NCBI RefSeq assembly: GCF_000702545.1
Contig: NZ_JNIO01000008.1
Span: 1,116,001-1,180,000 of the forward strand
DNA from: Selenomonas sp. AB3002
GTDB taxonomy: Bacteria > Bacillota > Negativicutes > Selenomonadales > Selenomonadaceae
DNA length: 64,000 nt
Direction: 5' to 3'
The first letter of the stretch is position 1, and every line of letters begins with the position of its first letter. Positions 40,064 through 48,589 of this stretch are shown piece after piece. The position numbers and the translations under genes are program-made. Below the pieces are notes generated by a model, which saw only the letters and a program-made list of their open reading frames with translations, did no database searches and had not been told where the DNA came from.

Positions 40064-41788
40064 TCAGCATACACCGCAACGGTGGCAGTTGTCAAAGCAG
40101 GGCAGGGTCGGTTTCAGCTCCTCTGCCCGCTTCAGCTCCTGATAGAGGTAATTTCTGGTAAAACCCATGTCAAGTCTGTCCCAGGGGAAGCACTCATCTT
40201 CTCCGCGCTGGCGGTAAAGTTCGTCTTCTGCCCTGAGACCGCTTTCCTTCAAGGCTTTTTTGAAAGCCTTGCTGCCGCCTGCAGCGCAGGCCTTCAGGAG
40301 CACCTCTCCCACGGGCCTGCCGCCCCGGGCCAGCACCCCCTGCACATAGGCTTCCTTGGGTGATTCCACGTTGACCACGATGTGCCTGCGCCCCCGCAGG
40401 GATTTTTCCAGATGTTTCAGCTTCTGCTCCACAGCCTTCCTGTCTGCCATGGACGTCCACTGGAAAGGGGTGAAAGGCTTGGGGATAAAGGGATTGACGC
40501 TCAGAGTGAGCGTGCCCTTGCTGCCCTGCTCCTCCATGTAGTCCTTGACCCGGTTCGCCAGATCAATGATGGCCTCAATATCTGCTTCTTCCTCAAAGGG
40601 CAGCCCAACCATGATATAGAGCTTGAAATTCCTGATGCCGGCTTTCAGCCCCAGCTTCACAGTGTTGAAGACGTGCTTTTCCTCAATGCCCTTGTTGATG
40701 ACAGCCCTCATGCGGACGCTGCCAGCCTCCGGGGCAATGGTCAGGGTCTTGAGTCCGCTGCTGGCCAGGGATTCCACCAGTTCCTCCGTGACAGAATCCG
40801 CCCGGAAGGAAGCCACGGACATGGACAGCCCCTCCCCCAGAATATCCCGGCAAAGCTCGTCTATCTCCGGGTAATCGGAGATGGCCGCTCCCATGAGGCC
40901 AATGCGCTTCCTGTACTTCAGCGCCTCCTGCACTTCCCTGTTGATGACTTCCAGAGAGCGGTTGCGGGGCCTTCTGAAGCAGTAGCCAGCCATGCAGAAG
41001 CGGCAGTGGCGCCCGCAGCCCCGGGCTGTCTCGATGAGGTAGAAGTTGAATTCCGTATTGTCCGTCACCACCACTGTATGAGCAGGATATGCATCAAGCT
41101 CCTTCACCCACTGGCGGGAGACTTTTTCCGGGGCACCGGGCAGAACCTTGATAGAAATCAGCCTGCCCTCGCTGTCGTATTCATGCTCATAAAGGAAGGG
41201 CACATATACTCCGGGCACCTTTGAAAGCTTGAGCAGAGTTTCCCTGCGGCTGAGGCCCTCAGCCTTTGCCCCATGATAAGCGTCCATAAGCCCTGGCATG
41301 ACGGCCTCTCCTTCGCCAATGACAAAGGCATCCACCACCTGGGAAAGGGGCTCCGGGTTAAAGGTGGCACAGGGCCCTCCCGCAATCACCAGCGGGTCCT
41401 TCTCTCCCCGTTCCTCCGCGCGCAGCCTGACCTTGCCCAGCTCCAGGATCTTCACCAGATTGAAATAGTCCATCTCAAAGGAGAGCACAAAGCCTATGAT
41501 CTCAAAGTCAAGCAGAGGCAGCTGAGACTCCACGCTCATGAGAGGCGTGCGGGTATTCTCATACTGCTGGATTTTCTTGCGCTCCGGCAGGAAGACACGC
41601 TCGCAGGCAGTATCTCCCCTTTTATTCAGCAGCTCATAGATGATGTGCAGCCCCAGATTGGACATGCCCACAAAATAGGAATTGGGATAGACCAGGGCAA
41701 ACTTCGTCCTGGTGCCAGGGGGATAGCGGTAGTATCCCTGTTCCTCTGCCAGCAGCTGCTGCAATTCCTTTTTCAATGCCCAATCCAA
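40064..41788 (-). CDS. B12-binding-domain radical SAM protein (TIGR03960-like)
   Basis: 574 aa. A cobalamin-binding-like N-terminal region (LVYPNSYFVGMSNLGLHIIY; VIAGGPCATFNPEPLSQVVD) precedes the radical SAM cluster motif ETARGCGRHCRFCMAGY (CxxxCxxC, near residue 270), and the protein ends in cysteines CFDNCHRCGVC. Members of this family often lie beside, or fused to, a TIGR03936 protein near ribosomal genes rplU/rpmA; that partner is not here. The reaction is unknown, perhaps RNA or thiolation chemistry. Confidence 0.88.
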   Translation of the reverse strand: MDWALKKELQQLLAEEQGYYRYPPGTRTKFALVYPNSYFVGMSNLGLHIIYELLNKRGDTACERVFLPERKKIQQYENTRTPLMSVESQLPLLDFEIIGFVLSFEMDYFNLVKILELGKVRLRAEERGEKDPLVIAGGPCATFNPEPLSQVVDAFVIGEGEAVMPGLMDAYHGAKAEGLSRRETLLKLSKVPGVYVPFLYEHEYDSEGRLISIKVLPGAPEKVSRQWVKELDAYPAHTVVVTDNTEFNFYLIETARGCGRHCRFCMAGYCFRRPRNRSLEVINREVQEALKYRKRIGLMGAAISDYPEIDELCRDILGEGLSMSVASFRADSVTEELVESLASSGLKTLTIAPEAGSVRMRAVINKGIEEKHVFNTVKLGLKAGIRNFKLYIMVGLPFEEEADIEAIIDLANRVKDYMEEQGSKGTLTLSVNPFIPKPFTPFQWTSMADRKAVEQKLKHLEKSLRGRRHIVVNVESPKEAYVQGVLARGGRPVGEVLLKACAAGGSKAFKKALKESGLRAEDELYRQRGEDECFPWDRLDMGFTRNYLYQELKRAEELKPTLPCFDNCHRCGVC

Positions 41789-41809
41789 ACTTTTTACCTC
41801 ACTTGCTCT

Positions 41810-42301
41810 TTAGTCCTGCTTGTTGTACCTGATGTCCAGGGGGCGGTTCCTGCGCTCCTGGAGTTCTTTGAGTTCCTCAATGAAGTTGGTGATGTCCGCA
41901 AAGCGGCGATAGACAGAGGCAAAGCGGATATAGGCCACCTCGTCAAAATCTTTCAGCCGCTCCATGATCATCTCACCGATTTTCTTGGAAGGAACTTCCT
42001 GCACCATGGTATTGCGGATATCCCGCTCCACATCGCTTACGAAATTGAGGATGCGCTCCATGGAGATATCCCGCTTGTCGCAGGAACGGATAATGCCGTT
42101 CAGTATCTTGTCCCTGTCAAAGGGCTCGCGACGCCCGTCATGCTTGACTACCATCAAGGGCACCTTCTCCACCACCTCATAAGTGGTGAAGCGCTTGTGG
42201 CAGCCGTTGCATTCACGGCGGCGGCGGATAGTGGCTCCGTCATCGGCAGCCCGGCTGTCTATGACCCGGCTGTCTGCCTGCTTGCAATATGGACATTTCA
42301 T
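41810..42301 (-). CDS. nrdR: NrdR transcriptional repressor
   Basis: 163 aa, with the zinc ribbon CPYCKQADSRVIDSR and CNGCHKRFTTYE, then an ATP-cone domain (VKHDGRREPFDRDKILNGII). NrdR senses dATP/ATP and represses ribonucleotide reductase genes through NrdR boxes; none are visible here. Its start overlaps the end of the ygiQ gene by 4 nt. Confidence 0.96.
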   Translation of the reverse strand: MKCPYCKQADSRVIDSRAADDGATIRRRRECNGCHKRFTTYEVVEKVPLMVVKHDGRREPFDRDKILNGIIRSCDKRDISMERILNFVSDVERDIRNTMVQEVPSKKIGEMIMERLKDFDEVAYIRFASVYRRFADITNFIEELKELQERRNRPLDIRYNKQD

Positions 42302-44193
42302 CTATGCACCTTCTTTTTCCTTGTATGCTTGTTGCGGTTGTCATGCCTACCAGGCCTTGCCTGCCCGTTTGACTTCACCTCTGGCTTGCTCCCCTGGCCC
42401 TTCCGGGGACGCACCAGGCAATGCCTGTCATAGCCTATCAGATCTTCCCGGTGAGCGGCCTTCAGTGCCTTGCAGACAATCTCATAGTTTCCTGGCAGCC
42501 AGTACTGCATGAGGGCCCGCTGCATCTGCTTTTCCTCATAGCTCTTAGCCGTGTAGATCTTCTCCCCGGTAAGAGGGTGAAGCCCCGTGTAGTACATGCA
42601 GGTGGAAAGCGTCCCCGGCGTGGGGATGAAGTCCTGCACCTGCTGGGGATGATAGCCCATTTCGTGCAGGAACTCCGCCAGCTCCACTGCATCTTTGAGG
42701 GTGGCTCCCGGATGGCTGGACATGAAGTAGGGCACCAGATATTGCTTCTTGCCCAGCTTCTTGTTGACAGCCTCGAATTTTCTCACAAAGTCCACATAGA
42801 CCTGCTTATTTGACTTGCCCATGACCCAGGTGACCCGGTCCGTGATATGCTCCGGCGCAATCTTCAACTGGCCGCTTACATGATACTGGCAAAGCTCTTC
42901 CAGGAACTTCATGCCATCCTTGGCCCGCATGATATAGTCAAAACGCAGGCCGGAACGCACAAAGACCTTCTTGACACCGGGCAGGGCCCGCAGCTTCCTC
43001 AGAAGCTCCAGATAGTCACCATGGTCCGCTTCAAGATTCTTGCAAGGCACGGGAGAAAGGCAGTCCTTGCCCCGGCAGGTGCCAAGCTCCAGCTGCTTCT
43101 GGCAGGAGGGCTGGCGGAAATTTGCCGTAGGCCCCCCCACATCGTGGATATAGCCCTTGAAGCCCGGCAGCTGCGTGAGGATTTCCGCTTCCCTCAGGAT
43201 AGACGCCTGGCTGCGCCGCTGGATCACTCTGCCCTCATGGGAAATGATGGCGCAGAAGTTGCAGCCGCCAAAGCAGCCACGCTGGCTCACCAGGCTGAAC
43301 TGCACTTCCTTGATGGCAGGCACCCCTCCAGCCTTGTCGTAGCGGGGGTGCCAGGTGCGGCAGTAAGGCAGGTCGTAGATTTCATCCATCTCTGCCTCAG
43401 TCAGCGGCGGGGAAGGCGGGTTCTGCACCACGCAGATTTCCCCGTTCTGCTGGGCCAGCTTCCGGCCCCGCAGGGCATCCTGCTCCAGGTACTCCAGCTT
43501 GTAAGCTTCGGCAAACTTCTTCTTGTCCTCCGCCACTTCCTCGAAAGAGGCCAGGGGCAGGTAGTCCCAGATATAGTCAAAGCCCGGCACCTTGTAGCAG
43601 GTTCCCGGCACATCCTGGATATTGCCTATCTCCACTCCCTGCTGGAGATCTGCCGCGATGGCCAGCAGGGCCTTTTCCCCCATGCCGTAAACCAGGAGGT
43701 CTGCCCCGGACTCTGCCAGCAGGGAAGGCCGCACCTCGTCCGACCAGTAGTCATAGTGGGCAAACCGGCGCAGGCTGGCCTCGATGCCCCCGATGACAAG
43801 GGGCACATCAGGATAAATTTCCCGCAGCTTGCGGCAGTACACCGCCGTGGCCCTGAGGGGCCTGTGTCCAGCTTCCCCCCCGGGAGAGTAGGCATCCTGA
43901 CGGCGCTTTTTCTTGGCAGCAGTGAACTGGTTCAGCAGGGAATCCATGTTACCTGCAGAAACAAGAAAAGCCAGCCGTGGTTTTCCCAGGGACATGAAGT
44001 CTCTGGAAGAATGCCAGTCCGGCTGGGGAATGATACCGACCTTATAGCCGTGCTTTTCCAGCAGGCGGCAGAGTATGGCAGGGCCAAAGCTGGGATGATC
44101 AACATAAGCATCCCCGGACACAAACACGAAGTCCAGCTGCTCCCAGCCCCGTCTTTCCATATCCTCTTTACTGATCGGCAAAAAATCCTGCAT
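42298..44193 (-). CDS. ygiQ: YgiQ family radical SAM protein
   Basis: 631 aa, the usual length. DAYVDHPSFGPAILCRLLEK of the N-terminal B12-like domain, the radical SAM motif SQRGCFGGCNFCAIISHEGR (near residue 305), and the C-terminal VQDFIPTPGTLSTCMYYTGL match YgiQ. Function in bacteria remains unknown. A basic, Lys/Arg-rich tail is present. It overlaps nrdR by 4 nt. Confidence 0.92.
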   Translation of the reverse strand: MQDFLPISKEDMERRGWEQLDFVFVSGDAYVDHPSFGPAILCRLLEKHGYKVGIIPQPDWHSSRDFMSLGKPRLAFLVSAGNMDSLLNQFTAAKKKRRQDAYSPGGEAGHRPLRATAVYCRKLREIYPDVPLVIGGIEASLRRFAHYDYWSDEVRPSLLAESGADLLVYGMGEKALLAIAADLQQGVEIGNIQDVPGTCYKVPGFDYIWDYLPLASFEEVAEDKKKFAEAYKLEYLEQDALRGRKLAQQNGEICVVQNPPSPPLTEAEMDEIYDLPYCRTWHPRYDKAGGVPAIKEVQFSLVSQRGCFGGCNFCAIISHEGRVIQRRSQASILREAEILTQLPGFKGYIHDVGGPTANFRQPSCQKQLELGTCRGKDCLSPVPCKNLEADHGDYLELLRKLRALPGVKKVFVRSGLRFDYIMRAKDGMKFLEELCQYHVSGQLKIAPEHITDRVTWVMGKSNKQVYVDFVRKFEAVNKKLGKKQYLVPYFMSSHPGATLKDAVELAEFLHEMGYHPQQVQDFIPTPGTLSTCMYYTGLHPLTGEKIYTAKSYEEKQMQRALMQYWLPGNYEIVCKALKAAHREDLIGYDRHCLVRPRKGQGSKPEVKSNGQARPGRHDNRNKHTRKKKVHR

Positions 44194-44208
44194 TATTTAT
44201 CCTTGTCC

Positions 44209-45000
44209 TTACTTAGTCTTCTTATCGGCTTCCTTCTTCTCACCTGACGGGGTGAAGACCTTCTCCACTACCTGGCCGGTCTCCCCCACCTTGCCCATAT
44301 CCTGTCCATTGACGGAAAGGGCCACGGCACCGGCATTGCCAGCCGTGATGCTGACGGTTTCCTTGGCCTTCCAGCTCATGGTCTTGCCCTTTTCCATGGT
44401 GCCTTCATAGAGGGTCTTGCCATCAGCAATTACCTGGGTCCAGCAACGGTCATCAAACTTGGCTACGACTTCCACATCGTCGCGCTTGGCCGGTGCCGCT
44501 GCGGCCTTGCTTTCCTCTGCCTTGGGGGCTTCCTTCACAGCGGCAGTTTCCTGCTTCACCTGCTGGGGCGCCCTGGCTACCTGGCCATCATCACCTGTGG
44601 CCAGAAGGAAGTAAGCTCCCCCCAGCACCAGCAGGCATATCACCGCTGCCAGGATCTTGTTCTGCCGGTGGGCATTATCCTCAAAACTTGCCTTGACACT
44701 GCCCATATCAATGGAATCATCTTTTTCCTCGGCAGCATCAGTGGCCGTCTCCTCGGGCTGCTGCAACACCTCAGGATGCACTTCCTCGTTGAACTCCTGC
44801 ACGAAAGCGTTGGCATCCAACTTCAGGAAAGCAGCATAGTTGCGAATAAAGCCCTTGGTGTAGACCTCACCTGGCAGGCTGCCGTACTCGCCCTTCTCTA
44901 TGCACTCGATGTAAAGGGCACGAATGCTTGTGCCTTTTTCTATATCTTTGATAGTAAGATTTTGCCTTTCACGCTCAGCCCGCAGCTTATCCCCTAACAT
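44209..45000 (-). CDS. rodZ: RodZ-like helix-turn-helix membrane protein
   Basis: 263 aa. Residues 1-70 are a HTH_25 domain (GDKLRAERERQNLTIKDIEK, TSIRALYIECIEKGEY), one membrane segment lies at about 135-155 (AAVICLLVLGGAYFLLA), and the outside part ends in a DUF4115 domain (VEVVAKFDDRCWTQVIADGK). RodZ links MreB filaments to the elongation machinery. mreB is not in this window. It is 15 nt before ygiQ on the same strand. Confidence 0.88.
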   Translation of the reverse strand: MLGDKLRAERERQNLTIKDIEKGTSIRALYIECIEKGEYGSLPGEVYTKGFIRNYAAFLKLDANAFVQEFNEEVHPEVLQQPEETATDAAEEKDDSIDMGSVKASFEDNAHRQNKILAAVICLLVLGGAYFLLATGDDGQVARAPQQVKQETAAVKEAPKAEESKAAAAPAKRDDVEVVAKFDDRCWTQVIADGKTLYEGTMEKGKTMSWKAKETVSITAGNAGAVALSVNGQDMGKVGETGQVVEKVFTPSGEKKEADKKTK

Positions 45001-45152
45001 TTACTAACAAACCTCCCAAAATCTATGCCTGGCAGTCATTTCCCATCTGCCATTTTCATCTTCATAAAATTATACATGATTAAGCCTGTTATGACAAATC
45101 ATATAGGTTTTCCTTCAAAAATATATCAAAAAAGCCCCGCCTTGTCAAAATA

Positions 45153-45181
45153 TTGATAGCCCTCCCAATTCCTGTTATACT
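45153..45181 (+). promoter_or_regulatory. Promoter of the U32 peptidase operon
   Basis: TTGATA (45153-45158), 17 bp, TATACT (45176-45181). The start codon follows 50 nt later with an AAAGGAG ribosome-binding site. Confidence 0.65.
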
Positions 45182-45231
45182 GATATAGGTTTTTTGATAC
45201 GATAAATCTTATTTATAAAGGAGTTTTATAA

Positions 45232-47187
45232 ATGCTTCTTAACCGCAAATCCGTAGAGCTCTTGGCTCCCGCCGGCACCTGGGATGCCCTGGAAGCCGCC
45301 GTGGAGGCTGGTGCCGATGCCGTTTACCTGGGTGGCAAGCACTTCAATATGCGCATGCACGAAGGGGACTTCAACTTTGACGATGAAGCCCTGAAGCGGG
45401 CAGTGGAGTACACCCATGCCCATGACGTGCGCCTCTACATCACTCTGAACAACCTCATCAGCGATGAGGAAATCCCCGCCCTGCGTGAGTACCTGGCCTA
45501 TCTGGAGAAAATCCGCCCGGATGCCATCCTGGTGCAGGACTTTGCGGTGCTGGAACTGGTGCATGAGATGGGTCTCACCATCCCCCTGCACACCTCAGTC
45601 ATGATGAACACCCACAACGAGAACGCCATCGAAAGGCTCAAGGAATACGGCATCACCCGCATCGTGGTGGGCCGGGAGATGACTCTTTCCGAGCTCAGCC
45701 TCTTATGCGAGCGCACGGGCATCGAAGTGGAATACTTCATGCACGGGGATATGTGCATGTCCGAAAGCGGCCAGTGCATCCATTCCGGGGTGCTCTTCGG
45801 CCAGAGCGGCAACCGGGGCCGCTGCCTGAAACCATGCCGCTGGCCCTATCAGCTGATTGATGATGAAACTGGCGAAGTGCTGGACAAGGAGAGCGAGGGT
45901 CCCTACAAACTTGCTTTGAAGGATATGTGCATGTACCGCTCCATCCCCCAGCTCATCCAGGCTGGGGTATTCTCCTTCAAGATTGAAGGCCGCATGCGTC
46001 CTGCCCCCTTCATACGCCGCATTGTCTCCACCTATCGCAAGGCTATCGATGACTACATCGCCGACCCTCAGGGCTACACGGTTGACGAAGAAGGCTGGCG
46101 TTCCCTCTACGAGAACCGCGCCCGGGACTTCACCACCACCTTTGCTTTCGGCGGCACCTCCAAACAGGATATTGGCTTCACAGGGGAGCGTGAGCCCCGC
46201 TTCTTCAGCAACGCCGTGAAGGAAGCAGGCCTGCAGGATGAAGTGCTGCAGCAGGAGCAGCCCATTGAGGCAGATAATGCCCCGCACCGCTGCCTTGCCC
46301 TGCGGGTTGGTTCCCCGGATGCAGCCAGGGCAGCCATTGACAATGGCGCTGACTGCGTCTACATCGGCGGCGAGGCCTTCCGTCCCCATCGCCCCTGGAA
46401 ACTCAGGGACTATGAGGACGTCATTGCCTATGCCCATAAGGCCGGCGCCAAAGCAGTGATCATGACTCCCCGCACCACCCGCCGCAGGGAATGCGGTGAG
46501 CTGGAGCAGTTCTTCAAGGCCCTGCAGGGCTTCGCTGCCCAGCCTGACGGCATCATGGTCAGCAACCTGGGCTCCCTGCAGCTGGCCCAGAAACTCACGG
46601 ACTATCCCCTCTACGCCGACCATTCCTTCAACCTCTTCAACCATCTGGCTGCCAAGTTTATGAAGGAAAACGGCCTTGCTCAGGGCTGCGCTTCCCTTGA
46701 GCTCTCCTTCGCCCAGCTCAAGGAAATCGTAGAAGCTTCTCCCCTGCCCATTGAGGTCATCGTCCACGGCTCTTATGAGTCCATGATCTGCGACCATGAC
46801 CTTGCGGGCATGAGCCTGCCTCACGCCCAGGAACTTGACAATCCCGAGGTTTACGACCGCCGCTATGCCCTTTTGGACAAGGCAGGCGAAAAGCACAGCC
46901 TGCGCCTTGACCAGTATGGCCGCAACCACATCCTCTTTGCCAAGGACCTCTGCCTCTATCCCTATCTGGAGAAATTCAACGGTCTGGCCTCCTGCCGCAT
47001 TGAAGCTCAGGACTACAGCCCGGAGCTCACTGCCCAGGTAACCAAGGCCTACCGTGAGCGCCTGGACAAACTCTCTGCCGGTGACAAAGCCTTTGACAGA
47101 GAGACTTTTGAAAAGCTCCAGCAGGCCAGCCCCCGTGAATTTGGCATCGGCACCTACCGCTTCCGCCAGAGCCGCAATTCTATCTAA
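45232..47187 (+). CDS. U32 family peptidase with DUF3656 domain
   Basis: 651 aa. The N-terminal barrel LLAPAGTWDALEAAVEAGAD, AVYLGG and the U32 signature EYFMHGDMCMSESGQC (near residue 165-180), with cysteines also in NRGRCLKPCRWPYQL, put it with peptidase U32 proteins; a second half (about 340-600) carries the DUF3656-type extension. Several relatives (TrhP, RlhA) are prephenate-dependent tRNA/rRNA hydroxylases, so RNA modification is the better guess than proteolysis. An aminotransferase gene follows by 18 nt. Confidence 0.9.
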   Translation: MLLNRKSVELLAPAGTWDALEAAVEAGADAVYLGGKHFNMRMHEGDFNFDDEALKRAVEYTHAHDVRLYITLNNLISDEEIPALREYLAYLEKIRPDAILVQDFAVLELVHEMGLTIPLHTSVMMNTHNENAIERLKEYGITRIVVGREMTLSELSLLCERTGIEVEYFMHGDMCMSESGQCIHSGVLFGQSGNRGRCLKPCRWPYQLIDDETGEVLDKESEGPYKLALKDMCMYRSIPQLIQAGVFSFKIEGRMRPAPFIRRIVSTYRKAIDDYIADPQGYTVDEEGWRSLYENRARDFTTTFAFGGTSKQDIGFTGEREPRFFSNAVKEAGLQDEVLQQEQPIEADNAPHRCLALRVGSPDAARAAIDNGADCVYIGGEAFRPHRPWKLRDYEDVIAYAHKAGAKAVIMTPRTTRRRECGELEQFFKALQGFAAQPDGIMVSNLGSLQLAQKLTDYPLYADHSFNLFNHLAAKFMKENGLAQGCASLELSFAQLKEIVEASPLPIEVIVHGSYESMICDHDLAGMSLPHAQELDNPEVYDRRYALLDKAGEKHSLRLDQYGRNHILFAKDLCLYPYLEKFNGLASCRIEAQDYSPELTAQVTKAYRERLDKLSAGDKAFDRETFEKLQQASPREFGIGTYRFRQSRNSI

Positions 47188-47205
47188 GAGAAAGCAGGTA
47201 AACTT

Positions 47206-48504
47206 ATGGCTGAAAAGACTTATCTTGGCCCCCAGGGCATCATTGAGAAAAAGAAAAAGTACATCATGCCCTGCCTGGCCCATTTCTACCGGGAGCCCAG
47301 ACAGTTCGTCCGCGGCTCCATGCAGTACCTCTATGACAGCGAGGGCAAACAGTATCTGGACTGCTTCGCAGGTGTCTCCGTCATCAACTGCGGCCACTGC
47401 AATCCCGAAATCAATGCCAAAGTCACAGAGCAGGTCAACACCCTGCAGCATGTCTGCAACATCTATCTGACGGAAAACTTCGTGAACCTGGCTGAGAAGC
47501 TGGCAGAAGTCACCCCCGGCGACTTGCAGAAGTCCTTCTTCTGCTCCACTGGCACAGAGGCCAACGAGGGTGCTGCCCTGCTGGCCCAGATCTACACGGG
47601 CAGGAGCGAATTCATCGCCCTCCGCAACGGCCTCCATGGCCGCACCAAACTCACCATGAGCCTCACGGGCATCGGCATGTGGCGCACGGACCCCAATCCC
47701 GTAGGGGGCATCAGCTTCGCCCCCAATCCCTACTGCTATCGCTGCCCCTTGGGCAAGAAGTATCCGGAATGTGACCTGGCCTGCGCCAATGCCGTAGAGG
47801 ACATAATCAAGACCGCCACCTCCGGCCAGCCTGCCGCTTTCATTGCCGAAAGCATCCAGGGCAATGCCGGCATCGTAGTGCCTCCCGAGGGCTACTTCCA
47901 ACGAGTGAAAGAGATTCTTTCACACTACGGAGCCCTATTCATTGTAGATGAAGTTCAGACAGGTTTCGCCCGCACCGGCAAGATGTTTGCCATCGAGAAT
48001 TTCGACGTGGTGCCAGACATCATGAGCATGGCCAAGGCCCTGGGCAACGGAGCTCCCATCTCCGCCTTCATCTCCACCGCAGAGATTGCCGACAAGTACA
48101 CCCGCCCCGGCGCCTCCACCCTGGGTGGCAATCCCGTCTCTTCCACGGCCGGGCTGGCTGTGCTGGAATATATCGAAGAGCACAAGCTGATGGAAAATGC
48201 CAACGCCCGCGGCCAGCAGCTCAGGGCAGGCCTCAGGGAACTGCAAAAGAAACACCCCATTATTGGGGACATCCGTGGCCTGGGCCTTATGGACGGAGCA
48301 GAGTTCGTGAAACCAGACGGCAGCCCCGCTCCGGAGGAACTGGATAGTGTCCTGGAAGCCATGAAGGACCGCGGCTTCATCATCGGCAAAAACGGCATCG
48401 GCCGCAACGTCATGGCCTTCCAGCCCCCCCTGGTGATTACGGAAGAAAACATCAACGAGGTGCTGAATGCCCTTGACATGGTGCTGACAGAGCAAAACCT
48501 CTAA
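47206..48504 (+). CDS. Class III PLP aminotransferase (AGXT2-like)
   Basis: 432 aa. The class III motifs are present: GKQYLDCFAGVSVINCGHCN, FCSTGTEANEGAALLAQIY, LFIVDEVQTGFARTGKMFAI, and the PLP lysine in MSMAKALGNGAPISAF (near residue 270). The Cys-rich insert NPYCYRCPLGKKYPECDLAC is typical of the alanine-glyoxylate/aspartate aminotransferase family subgroup. Substrate probably an amino acid with glyoxylate or pyruvate as acceptor. Second gene of the operon with the U32 protein. Confidence 0.9.
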   Translation: MAEKTYLGPQGIIEKKKKYIMPCLAHFYREPRQFVRGSMQYLYDSEGKQYLDCFAGVSVINCGHCNPEINAKVTEQVNTLQHVCNIYLTENFVNLAEKLAEVTPGDLQKSFFCSTGTEANEGAALLAQIYTGRSEFIALRNGLHGRTKLTMSLTGIGMWRTDPNPVGGISFAPNPYCYRCPLGKKYPECDLACANAVEDIIKTATSGQPAAFIAESIQGNAGIVVPPEGYFQRVKEILSHYGALFIVDEVQTGFARTGKMFAIENFDVVPDIMSMAKALGNGAPISAFISTAEIADKYTRPGASTLGGNPVSSTAGLAVLEYIEEHKLMENANARGQQLRAGLRELQKKHPIIGDIRGLGLMDGAEFVKPDGSPAPEELDSVLEAMKDRGFIIGKNGIGRNVMAFQPPLVITEENINEVLNALDMVLTEQNL

Positions 48505-48524
48505 GCTGAAAACAACATAAACGC

Positions 48525-48569
48525 AAAAAATCCCGCTGGAACAACCACAGTTGCTCCAGCGGGATTTTT
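48525..48569. terminator. Bidirectional terminator
   Basis: Stem AAAAATCCCGCTGGA / TCCAGCGGGATTTTT with a 14-nt loop, between the aminotransferase and the converging oxidoreductase gene. Confidence 0.9.
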
Positions 48570-48589
48570 CAGCTTCAAAAAGCAAGGAT

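Noticed and set aside
42847-44247. 466-codon open frame on the plus strand
   Set aside because: Shadow of ygiQ.
45703-47901. 732-codon open frame on the minus strand
   Set aside because: It lies antisense to the U32 peptidase and aminotransferase genes, has no recognisable motif, and results from the high GC content and codon bias of those genes.
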